From Metallyticus violacea (lineage: Eukaryota; Arthropoda; Insecta; Mantodea; Metallyticidae): a stretch of DNA of 64,000 bases. The notes beneath the pieces are model-generated. The model had not been told where the DNA came from, ran no database searches, and saw only the letters and a program-made list of their open reading frames with translations. The stretch lies in contig CM060830.1 in assembly GCA_030762175.1 (NCBI GenBank), forward strand, positions 45,620,501 through 45,684,500, written 5' to 3'. A program made the translations under genes and the position numbers. Below are positions 55,261 through 64,000 of the stretch, in pieces. The number at the start of each line of letters is the position of its first letter. Within the stretch, counting starts at the first letter, position 1.

Positions 55261-56386
55261 TAGTGGAATTGGTCGGTGAAAAAAATGGGGTAACTTAAAC
55301 ACAATAATTCAAATTTAATAACTTGGTAATTTTTCAAGAAGTAATTATAAATTGTATATAGATATTGCATTATGTTTATTGAATTTGTCAGGCTAAGAGC
55401 CTATGCTGAATGCCTAATCATATTCATAATATGTATTTTCCTAGTACAAATAAATAAAAACAAACATAAAAGCAAGAAACAGTTTTATGGCAAGACTAGG
55501 CTTATATGCCAAACATTAATGATATTTGATACTTGTGTTATTCTAGTGTTTAGAGTAATTTCAGAGTCATAGTGTGGCTTTAAATTAAAATCCGTTATTT
55601 TTATTTTGCCATCAGATGCTTTCAGATTAAAAAAAAACTTTATAATTTTTTTTAAATAATGTGTAAAATATTTACAATTCAATTTAAAATTATCTTTTAT
55701 CTTAGCTTGTCATTTTTTGGCAGTTGGATCAATATAAATGTTAAAGTCGTAAGCAAATGTAGGCATCCTAGCTTGAAAACCGTAAGCAGCAAATTACAGA
55801 GAGAAAATCACAATATGGGAGAGAATAGAAACAACAGAAGAGGGAGATTTGGGAGAACAGACCCATACACAAAAGACACAACAGATTTTTGATGCTCTCA
55901 AAGCAATTCATACATGTTAGCAAATGCATAGCTTCATTCAAGTGAAGCGATTTTTACGAAATAATAATAATTAATTTCCAAATATCCGAAAAACCTGAAA
56001 ACAAGCCTGAACAGTTTCTGTAATAAAAGAAGATAATTCACCGTTTTTTTTATAAAAAAACATTTATCATGTATAACACGCGTTTAGTATATGTAAATTG
56101 ATAGTACCTGTCATGCCGTGACCTTAGCATGCAAGCAGCGGCTGTATTAGACGCTATGAATATAATACCGTTCAGTTGTAACGTTCGTGTTTTCGTGTTC
56201 AATGGTTTTTTCTGTTAGCCTGCAGCGAGCATCCAATGCAGATATAGCTGAGTTTCTAACCGTCTCTGCCATTAGCTAAAAGACTCAATGTTTGAGTCTA
56301 GAAAGAGAACAGAAGCGAATAACATTTAAATGATAGAACTTAATAGGGAGGGAAAAGAACATAAAGCTGATATTTATACAAATATA
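55261..56386. other. AT-rich intergenic stretch
   Basis: No landmarks were seen. Frames at 55,372-55,572 and 55,659-55,892 lack motifs. Confidence 0.45.
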
Positions 56387-56762
56387 GGCTGTCCCATAAT
56401 GAGCGCAATTTTTAAATTGAGCGGCTCTGTCGGTTTGTTTGCCTGGCCTGAATTTTAACAGACTGCCATCTGTTTGTATTGCGATGTCATTTGTGTATAT
56501 TGTTATCAGCTAAAATGGAGAGATACACGAAGGATGAACGCGCCCAAATTCTGAAAGTGCATTTTAAATAGGGTGAATGTTATGCAGAAACCTTTCGAAG
56601 ACTTTGTGTAATTTTGGTAGACGAAATGCGCCTAACGTGTCAACAGTGAAACTGGTAAAGGAATGTCAAGATTGAGGTTCGACGGAGACCATCAAATCAC
56701 CTGGACGTACTCATCGGTTGGTAGAAAATATTGCCCTCGTTAGAGCGTTGTTACAAGCCCAA

Positions 56763-57051
56763 TGATAACCGCCATGGGTGGTCGAGGTCGTTACGGCGCG
56801 AACTCGTGAGCGGGAGGTCTAGGGTTCGATCCCCATCAGAATGGTCCTCCCTGGCTGAGGTTTTTCCCAGGTTTATCACAAATGACAAATGCCGGGGAAG
56901 TACAATGAACTTAGGCCTGGAACTCTTCGTTCCTTAAAAAAAAAAATCCTTTCCCAGTCTATCATTTCATCTCATGTTTCAGTGTCTACCGCCAGGATAG
57001 ATACCTCAGTAGTTAGAACGGGCGTTAAACACTATTGAAAAAAAAAAAAAG
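56763..57051 (+). mobile_element. SINE-B inside M7, with TSD
   Basis: The copy is complete from accgccatgggtggtcgagg to cgggcgttaaacactattg and an A tail. The duplication agcccaa lies at 56,756-56,762 and 57,052-57,058 and extends to about ten bases if one indel is allowed. It lies between the M7 codons for LLQAQ and MKTIRR, so it came after M7. Confidence 0.93.
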
Positions 57052-57394
57052 AGCCCAAATGAAGACCATTCGCCGCCGTTCTCAACAATTAACTATTCCG
57101 AGAAGTCGTTTGCAGCGATTTAACAAAATACCTGCATATGCATCATTTTAAGATCGAACTAATGCACGAGTTGTAGCCGATAGACCATTTACCTCTTTCG
57201 CAACGGCGATCAAAATTGGCTACCGATATCATGATTGAAACAATGTGACTATTTTTGTTGTATGTAAATGCTTATTATTTACGTGGACAATTCACGAACC
57301 TTTCCTCAACTTAAAGCAGAAATTAGACGTGTTATGGGCGAAATTCAGTCGGAACTTTGCTCTAAAGTTGTGGAAAATTTTGCCAACAAAGTGA

Positions 57395-57443
57395 TTTTAT
57401 TTTATTTATGGACGCTCTTTAACATCTCAGGTTATCAGCGTGA
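57395..57443 (-). mobile_element. 49-bp SINE-A tail insertion with 10-bp TSD
   Basis: Only the last ~40 bp of SINE-A is present: on the minus strand acgctgataacctgagatgt, taaagagcgtcc and ataaataaaat. It is bounded by the perfect duplication aacaaagtga at 57,385-57,394 and 57,444-57,453. The M7 coding similarity runs up to ENFANKV on the left and resumes at KICQSSRGKH on the right, which confirms an insertion. Confidence 0.88.
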
Positions 57444-57726
57444 AACAAAGTGAAGATCTGCCAAAGTAGCCGTGGAAAACATTTGTCTGATTTTTTGTTT
57501 CATGTTTAATGGCAGTGTTTGTGCTTCACATTGACTTACTAACATTAGAAATTTTCAAATAAATTGTGTGCTTTATTATTAACAAAAATTGCGTTCATTA
57601 TGGAACATTTTATGTATATTAAACATATGAGTTAAACCTATAATGTGTTTATATTATAGGGAGAATGTGATTGATTTAGCTATCAGAAAATCAATGGTAA
57701 TAATCAGGAAGCGCAGTTCCTTAACC

Positions 57727-57902
57727 CACCGCCACGGGTGGCCGAGGTCGTTAAGGCACGGACTCGTGAGCGGAAGGTCTGGGGTTTGAATCCCGCCAGG
57801 ACCCTCCTCCCTGACTGTTTTTTTTTCAGATTTTCGTTAGTCCTCATTAATGGCAAATGCCGGGAGATACCCTAAACTTAGGCCTGGAACGCTTTCTTCC
57901 TG

Positions 57903-57939
<37 letters not shown>

Positions 57940-58041
57940 TTTCCCAATGTAAAATTTCATCTCATGTACCATCAGTGTCCACCGTCTGTGGTGCCTCAGC
58001 AGTAAAAACGGGCGTTAAACACCATTCAAAAAAAAAAAAAA
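57727..58041 (+). mobile_element. SINE-B, full length with 10-bp TSD and internal (TA)n
   Basis: The head has gggtggccgaggtcgttaag and the box B ggtttgaatcccgccagg. The body is complete to cgggcgttaaacaccattc and an A tail. The duplication ttccttaacc lies at 57,717-57,726 and 58,042-58,051. A (TA)n run at about 57,906-57,938 has grown where other copies have ccttaaaaat. Confidence 0.95.
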
Positions 58042-58242
58042 TTCCTTAACCAGATCAAAGATAAAAGAAGGGGGTGTGTAGAAAAAAGAAATAAAAAATA
58101 TAGGTGTGTATGCGAATATATGGGAAGCGGGGATTAACACAACATTTCTCCTTTCACAAATGGCAGCGGTAAAAACCGAGTCTAATTCCAGGTAATGAGA
58201 CTTCAACATATGTAGGTGGATAGTTACAATGTTGACCATGTC

Positions 58243-58316
58243 GGTATGATAGCTCAGTTGGTTAGAGCGTGGTGCTCTACTACTGGGATAGGAGTAGGTT
58301 CGATCCCTCTAGGTAT
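58243..58316 (+). repeat. tRNA-Ile-like sequence
   Basis: The run gatagctcagttggttagag followed by cgtggtgct matches the D-arm and anticodon 5' stem of an isoleucine tRNA, and gtaggttcgatccct is a strong B box. The acceptor halves (tcggtat and taggtat) do not pair and the anticodon stem is disrupted. It is a tRNA pseudogene or SINE head, not a working tRNA. Confidence 0.65.
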
Positions 58317-58321
58317 GAATT

Positions 58322-58740
58322 TGGTTTTTAACCTTCATAATTTATCTACGCTTCCAACATAATAAATGTTATTTTTTTATGTTAAAACAATACACAGGTT
58401 GCTTAGGTTAGGTTAGCTTAAGTTTAAAAAAATATATGCAAACTTATAGTACTAAAAAATGTGTGCTTTTTCCGCTTTGATTATTATTTATTTTACGTGT
58501 TACATTGGATCCTCCCAGGGGCTAACTTATTTTTTTAATCTTCATAATTTGCCTACACTGTTCCAATATAATAATTGTTATTTTTATGTTTAAACTTATA
58601 GTGTTTAAACAACGCATAGGTTGTAAATTTAGGTTAAAAACAAATAAATTTAATATACAAAACTTAGGTGTTAAAAGCGTATGTCGTTTTCCCTATGATT
58701 ATTATTTACCGTATGAGTTACATTGGTACATTACAGTTTC
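58322..58740 (+). repeat. Tandem duplication of a ~210-bp unit after the tRNA-like sequence
   Basis: Unit 1 (about 58,325-58,511) and unit 2 (about 58,531-58,730) share, in order, ttttaa(c/t)cttcataattt, (g/t)cctacgcttcca-type, aataataa(t)tgttattttt, atgttaaac, acaggttg, aggtta, aacttag, cgttttcc(g/c)(c/t)-type, tgattattattta and gttacattgg. They differ by substitutions and small indels. Lying directly behind a tRNA-like head, they could be the body of a third SINE family with a duplicated monomer. Confidence 0.7.
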
Positions 58741-59591
58741 TTCATCTCACTGTATTATAACATGCATCCTAAAAAGTTAATTTTGTTTATGATTGCTTGT
58801 TTCCTGCGTTACGACTGTTGCCCGCATTTGTTACAACTACCACTCGGTTTTCTCCGTTGCCGTTCGTGAAATGAGGCGTGATCACTGCACAAGATCCGTC
58901 TGTTTGTAAGGGTAAGTCAAAAAATTACCAAATACAAGGCAGTACATTAACAAACGTCATCAGAATATAAAATTATACGTTTCGGATACTTGTTTGCCAT
59001 CTGTGGTAACATATTCAAACAGCTTTAACTTATGAAAAACGTGTTTTATGTAGTGCCTTGAGCTTGTGCTATAGCGAAGTGCAGTGTTGTCCATTCTATT
59101 CCTCCCTCCTGGCAGGCTTTCCGGAGACAATTCCAATTCTGCTTCCAAGGTACTGCTCAAAATTCCACTGGTGATGTGTCAGATGACTTAAAAGGAATGG
59201 CGCTTCTGTCTCCATGTCAATATCCTCCAGAAATTGCGGGTTGAAGCACATATAGCTTCGAGCCTTATCCCGGTGCAACCAGAAGGGGGAGGGGATGGAT
59301 TCATATCGCGGTTAACAATGGTGTTCATAGTTCTAACAGAAATCCCTTTGTTGCTGGATTCGAGTCAGAGACCAGGACTTTAACATTCCGAGTTATCTCA
59401 AAGGTACGGCTCCCTCTTCTGTCTTATCTTTTCTACTAAGCACACGAGATGTCTTCCTTGGAAATGGTCAAATACGTCTCTTACATTGCGTGGTAATCTT
59501 TTTTCATCGGAAAGAGCAGTAATGTACCATTCCCAGAATGTCTCTGTTTTCGGCACCATTTTTAGTGGCAAGCACACTGGGTACGTATCAC
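58741..59591. other. Stretch with coherent but broken minus-strand frames
   Basis: A block near 58,851-58,918 resembles 10,685-10,740. On the minus strand, frames at 59,595-59,398, 59,278-59,096 and 59,160-58,960 follow each other with few stops between them and could be pieces of one decayed gene. No motif identifies it. Confidence 0.35.
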
Positions 59592-59603
59592 TCACACTGT
59601 CGA

Positions 59604-59860
59604 TTTGTCGATCTGTTTTATTTGCGGACCCTCTTTATCAAGCGATCAGCATCGATGGAACATTCAATTCAAGGCGTTAAACGGCCGACATAATTTTTCT
59701 CACAGGTCTTTTATTTCAGGCTTGAGGTTCTCGAGGATATTTCCCTTCCGAAGGAAGCCATACTTAAAAAATTTACGGCCGATAAAATTCGTCGATCCTG
59801 GCCGGAATTGAGCCCGCGATCTTGGGCAAGAATAGTTCGCACTACACCACCAGGACCGAC
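59604..59860 (-). mobile_element. SINE-A, near full length with 12-bp TSD
   Basis: On the minus strand the head is gtcggtcctggtggtgtagt with an eroded B box. The body keeps taagtatggcttccttcgg, gaacctcaagcctga and ggccgtttaacgcc but has lost the gtgggtcccgt block. The duplication tcacac(t/a)gtcga lies at 59,592-59,603 and 59,861-59,872. Confidence 0.9.
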
Positions 59861-59872
59861 TCACACAGTCGA

Positions 59873-61339
59873 GGTTAGATTCGCTTCCATTTGGACTCTG
59901 AAGGTCCTTAGTACGAATTCTGTCTAATCTGATTCCTTGGTTTTCCTCAGTCCATTTTAAGAAATGCTAAATGGCCTATTCTTTACCATGGATTCACCTA
60001 CCATTTCATCATTCTTCTTCATTCCATGTCTACGGCTACTGTGTTTGTATGTCATCGAGAAGGCCCTGAAATAGATTGACCAGTCATTCAGAGAGCCGCT
60101 GTTTGCATGTGTACTCTTTAGTGCGTTTAGAGTAAAGGCGACTTCCCCGAGCTTTAATACGCAAGTCCTACAGTGAAAGGAGGTTTAGTGCGATGCTGCT
60201 ATGAACTTCTAAACTTGCTACGATAGATCGCAAACAACCTTCCGTAAATCGCATTTAATTCTATTGGAATTAAAGTTGCTGAAGGTTGAAAGAGAAAGAT
60301 AAACGTTGAATACTCGATGCAAAACTTAGATACTTCATGTGTAAGAGGGGAGTGGTTTGTTCAAACTGTAAAAATGCAAACTTTCACCTGAGAATTGAGG
60401 TTTCTATAGGAAACATACGATGCTGATACCAGAATACAAGTCGTGCTGTTAGATGGAACAGACTTTTGCCATGTACACGTAGTAATTCTGAATTTAAAAG
60501 GTCATCAATTATGCATCCAGATTTGAGTTGGGCAGTTGAGACTCCTACGCTTGCTTAAGTTAATTGGGTCAGAGAGAATTGCAAGTCTCAAAGGGCTGTC
60601 CACTCTCTACATTATAAGATTTCCTTACAGAATTGTGCAGCCTTTGGTAATGGAGGTTTACTTGCTTACTTGCTTCTGGATGAATTCGCGAGAAGTCTGC
60701 CTTCTGTAGTTTCAAGCGTTAGGCAATTAAGAAAAAGTAAAATGCAATCTTTTTAATTTCTACTAAAATCTTCGTATTATTAAATTATAAAGACGACAGA
60801 ACACTTTTATTTTATTAGTTTTGTTAAAAATGACGTTTCGGTATGAATAGGATCATGTATGCACCTAACCTGTTCGGATTGATGTTTACTGCAATCCATA
60901 TGTATACTAAACTTCATTAATTTCCGTCTGTTTTCTCCAGGCGAGCGACAATTTTTGTTCAGCTTTGGGTTGGTAATGTCATTAAGAGCTAATGGTTACA
61001 GCGTTTCGTGCAAAATACTATCTGATCAAACTCCACATTAAGGTTTTCAGTATTGAGCAGTCCTATAGGCAACCAATAATCCCGCGGATTGTTGGTCGTT
61101 TGTAAAAACGAAACAATTTTGATTCAGCTAGATGCAATCGTCGTATCTTTGAAACGCTTTTCATCATGAAGCAAAATGGTGAATGCTTCCGGGAGAAATC
61201 CGCGGGCTGCTGCTGGAACCTGTTGCATGTCTTCGTCAATGCTAGTTTTTAAAATATAACTATGGGTATATAGTCAGATTTCGGACGGATTTCGTTTTAA
61301 CGAGCGAGAACCGTAGGTATTTTGTTTTTGTAAGGCATC
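59873..61339. other. Intergenic stretch, nothing firmly recognised
   Basis: A weak SINE-B-like block lies near 59,940-59,990. No coding similarity was seen. Confidence 0.45.
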
Positions 61340-61350
61340 TGAGTGATGTC

Positions 61351-61591
61351 GCGGATCCCGGCCAGGGTAAATGAATTTTTTCGGGCGTAAAAATCCTAAG
61401 TATGGCTTCCTTCGGAAGGGATGTAAAGCCCTGGGTCCCGTGTCGTAGATTTATGGCACGAAATTGAACCTCAAGCCTGAAAGAGGAGGCTTCCGGGCAA
61501 AATTTATCGGCCATTTCACGCCGCGGTTTGAATATGGCGCTGATGACCTGAGATGTTAAAGATTGTCCGTAAATAAAAAAAAAATCAACAA
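61351..61591 (+). mobile_element. SINE-A, 5'-truncated, with 11-bp TSD
   Basis: It starts within the B-box region (gcggatcccggccaggg) and is otherwise complete to gctgatgacctgagatgtta, gtccgtaaata and an A-rich tail. The duplication tgagt(g/t)atgtc lies at 61,340-61,350 and 61,592-61,602. The TSD directly at the truncation point shows the truncation happened at insertion. Confidence 0.9.
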
Positions 61592-61602
61592 TGAGTTATG
61601 TC

Positions 61603-63329
61603 ACCACCGTTTGGAACGTTAATTTTTGTGCCCTTTCGCTTGTATTCTGCCCTTTTAGAGAAAAAAATATTGAACGAAATTAGATTGTTGCCACGCAAGG
61701 GGAATTCCAGACAGGGAAGGTACGGTGCCTCCCAAGAGAGAAGGAATACCCTAAGCGAAGGATTTGAAACAATAGGATATTTGTGGAATGAGACTGGCAA
61801 GTATTGCATATGTCGTTTCGGGCCTCATCTGCAACAGTCGCCTAAAAGCCTACTGCGCATGTCAAAAAGCAACAAAGGTACTGCTGTACAAGTACACGAG
61901 TTGCATGAGTCAGGTGAGGAAAAACGAGTTCGTTATGTACGTGGTTCTTGACTTTGACTGCGCGGAAAAGTGACATCGCGAGGACCACAGACTGGATATG
62001 CGAATTCCTAAAGTACATGCAATTTGCTTCTCATAATGCGCATATTAAAATTACCTTGCATGCGTAGAAGGTCAGAAGTTGGTGCGCAGTTTCGGCAAGC
62101 TCCTGTATTACAACAGTAAATACAGATACAATGCATTATTAGAGCATTTGCGGAGCAGCTGAACATTTTTGAACTTGCTCAAGGCTCTTTTCAGCTACAA
62201 GCTTGTAATTTGTGACACTTTATCCGAATTTCGCACCTTACTGAAGTTTCTTTAGAGGATCCACTCAATTCTTAGGATTTGTAATCACCTAGATCATCCT
62301 ACCTAACTTAACCAGATTACTTCTTATGGAATCATTTTAAGGTCGATTGAATAGTTGTGATTTGAAGACCAACAACATCACCGAAATAAGCGTTGCTGAC
62401 CTGCACATTATAAGGCAAACTTCCGGAAACATGGAGTGACGTGTCTGCAAGAAGATATACTGTGAGGTGAATTAGATATTTTATGTTTAGAAAAATAATC
62501 ACACGTTGTATCTGCCATCAAACACAAATGGTACCATAAAAAAAAAATTCTTTATGTGAATCCTGAGAAACAAGAAACAAACAGGAAGAAGCAGAATAAA
62601 TGCAGAAGAAAGAAGTTCAGGATCTGAGAATATGATTTAAAAAAAAAGAAGAAGAAGAAGAAGAAGAAGAAGAAGAAGAAGAAGAAGAAGAAGAAGAAGA
62701 AGAAGAAGAAGAAGAAGAAGAAGAAGAAGAAGAACTTACGGTGGGAAACTAGGGGAACAAAAACTTTACCATTTGTAAAACATGAGGTGCCATGGTTAAC
62801 ACATGATCCCGTTAGAGTCCTTTTCCAGTAACCCAATCAATTTGTGTAACTAACTCACAAAGCTTTCACCTGAATCGGAAAAGAAAAGAAAATGTTCTCT
62901 TTATTTTAAACCTGTACATTTTTCCCGTCTGAAAAACTGCTGCATTTCATCATATTGCAATAGCCTCACACTACTTCCTTGAAGGCGTCCACGAGTTTGC
63001 ATGTAAACATAATTCTGTGGGTTCCTTTGAATGGTAAAATTTAATAGTATTCACCTATTGATGTTATTCTATTAGAAGAAAGAATATCCTTCGGGTAAAC
63101 TATTGACAACTAAAGGCCTTAATGGAATTCCATTGCCAAGAAAATATATGTATTCTGGATGTATATTTAGTGATGGGGCTCAGAAATCAAATGCACAGGC
63201 TACAGTTTGGTAAACTCTTCGAGAAAGCAACTCAGAGAAGAGAGCAAGTCAAGAAGCAGTTGAAGAAAACTGATAAATCTTTACTCCAATGCTCAAGGAA
63301 AGCAAGCCCATAAAGTTGAGGAGCGCGTC
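61603..63329. other. Intergenic stretch with a long (GAA)n tract
   Basis: (AAG)n occupies about 62,647-62,733. Opposed frames at 61,585-61,951 (117 codons on the plus strand) and a Lys-rich frame at 63,122-63,313 show no known motif. Confidence 0.5.
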
Positions 63330-63830
63330 AAATCCTTTTTGGGCTGACGTGTAGAGCGTGTTGCCAGACCCGATGGGCGCATCGCGGCCGGTTGCTAAGC
63401 AGAGCAGCACATAGAAAAAATGGGCAAATGCGCTTTTATAGCAGAAGCACGCCGTTCATATTCGACCGGCCACGGCTGACCTTTTATTGTGTTGTAATGC
63501 GGTATTTTTCATCGCCTAACTTTCTCTGCCACGATATCGATCCCAGTTGTTGACGTCAGCCAGATCAAGAAGATTCACCTCCCTCACTCCCCTCCGATGA
63601 TTCAAGGTCCCTCCCACAGTGTTGTAACCAAGCAGCAGAGCAGGTATCCGAGATACCTACGGAACGGAAGTTGTTGTTTTTACTTGCTTTTGTTTCGGAC
63701 GTCTGCTGTCACACTTCGGTAACTGCGATACAAGGATCCGGTTTTGTGTGTACTGCTTGGAACTAGTCTCTTCCATTGCTGTGCACCAGGTGGTTATGTC
63801 ATAAGCATCTAATTCTCTTTTTTAAAAGGG
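63330..63830 (+). promoter_or_regulatory. Possible promoter or 5' exon region
   Basis: The sequence becomes richer in G+C and CpG than the rest of the window (gggcgcatcgcggccggttg; cgaccggccacggctgac). It contains the palindrome TGACGTCA at 63,551-63,558, the consensus CRE site. Donor-like cag|gtatcc and cag|gtggtt occur downstream near 63,639 and 63,789. No TATA box or start codon can be tied to it, and orientation is a guess. It may equally be an unrecognised repeat. Confidence 0.3.
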
Positions 63831-64000
63831 CAGTAAACTAAAACATAACTATCTGGTTTTATGGACTGAAAGTAACTTAAAATAATAGTAAAAAATAACA
63901 ATGCTGCCCCTCAGGCTCTAACTGGATCGCGATTATATTGAAGCCCATTTGAAGAACTATCTTCTATCTCGTTTCTGATTGGTTTCATTATTTTCCGGGT

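Larger units (their letters stand above)
56387..57610 (+). mobile_element. Mariner-type element M7, catalytic core deleted, host to two SINE insertions
   Basis: The ends are inverted repeats, ggctgtcccataatgagc at the left and, read inward from the right, aaatgttccataatgaacg, with TA at 56,385-56,386 and 57,611-57,612. The transposase begins near 56,515 (MERYTKDERAQILKVHF) and continues in shifted frames with GRRNAPNVSTVK, GRTHRLVENIALVRALLQAQ and, after the SINE-B, MKTIRRRSQQLTIPRS. It then passes through HMHHFKIELMHEL straight to AEIRRVMGEIQSELCSKVVE and CQSSRGKHLSDFLFHV with a stop. The whole DDE region between IELMHEL and AEIRRVM is absent, so the copy could only move in trans. Confidence 0.88.

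Noticed and set aside
58243..58316. A functional tRNA-Ile gene
   Set aside because: The acceptor stem halves do not pair and the anticodon arm is disrupted.
58409..58424. TTAGG repeats (ttaggttaggttag) like the arthropod telomere
   Set aside because: Only about two and a half units lie within an AT-rich tandem duplication, and the second unit lacks them. Too short to call an interstitial telomere.
59940..60055. A further SINE-B copy
   Set aside because: Only ttttcctcagtcc and a loose aatgctaaatggc block resemble the family; the rest cannot be aligned by eye.
61598..61951. 117-codon plus-strand frame as a gene
   Set aside because: No motif or splice signals were found, and a 74-codon frame lies antisense. 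It is not distinguishable from chance.
62552..62836. 94-codon frame rich in phenylalanine
   Set aside because: It is produced by the complement of the (GAA)n tract at 62,647-62,733.
1..64000. CRISPR arrays, operons, prophage or endogenous virus
   Set aside because: There are no regularly spaced identical direct repeats with unique spacers, no clustered co-directional genes, and no gag-pol-env order or long terminal repeats. The ~142-bp arrays have no spacers.

Overview
The window reads as nuclear DNA from an animal, most likely an arthropod. It is AT-rich and rich in microsatellites. It holds many decayed Tc1/mariner-type elements, tRNA-derived SINEs with target-site duplications (TSDs), non-LTR reverse transcriptase fragments and hAT remnants. 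There are no operons, ribosome binding sites or prokaryotic genes. The species cannot be named from this sequence. The longest open frame with a recognisable product is only 155 codons and belongs to a broken mariner transposase, so no intact gene is visible.

Layout. 1-5,400: AT-rich DNA with a hAT C-terminal fragment, a tandem repeat interrupted by SINE-B, and a short repeat at 4,925-5,060 that recurs inside a mariner. 5,860-9,330: a three-level nest, in which a Tc1-like element contains a mariner (M1, 6,342-9,041) that contains a second mariner (M2-A, 7,112-8,495). 9,630-20,100: a truncated M2 copy joined to a SINE head, several SINE-A copies, a hAT fragment and two more mariners. 20,548-21,096: a Harbinger-like miniature element with a broken MADF-like frame. 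23,888-25,108: a SETMAR-type mariner. 29,100-33,260: remnants of an uncharacterised repeat protein and of three mariner-type transposases. 34,881-35,068: the best candidate for a host exon. 37,366-37,950: a second array of the tandem repeat seen near 900. 38,381-39,651: a full-length M2 copy with both terminal inverted repeats (TIRs). 41,000-44,300: microsatellites and another uncharacterised repeat-protein remnant. 45,000-48,000: SINE-B, then a LINE reverse transcriptase split by SINE-A. 48,323-50,550: a 2.2 kb element with perfect 20-bp inverted ends and a decayed transposase-like gene. 53,554-55,090: two mariners joined end to end. 56,387-57,610: an internally deleted mariner-type element carrying one SINE-B and one 49-bp SINE-A tail. 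57,700-61,600: more SINEs, and a tRNA-Ile-like sequence followed by a tandem duplication. 63,330-64,000: a CpG-richer end with a CRE palindrome that could be a promoter.

The genes do not form a pathway. The window is a record of successive invasions by DNA transposons and LINE-mobilised SINEs, and the nesting orders several of them in time. The best leads are the 2.2 kb TIR element, the mariner with a foreign segment in place of its start region, the minimal SINE-tail insertion, and the dispersed ~142-bp tandem repeat. All homology calls come from reading motifs by eye, without database searches.
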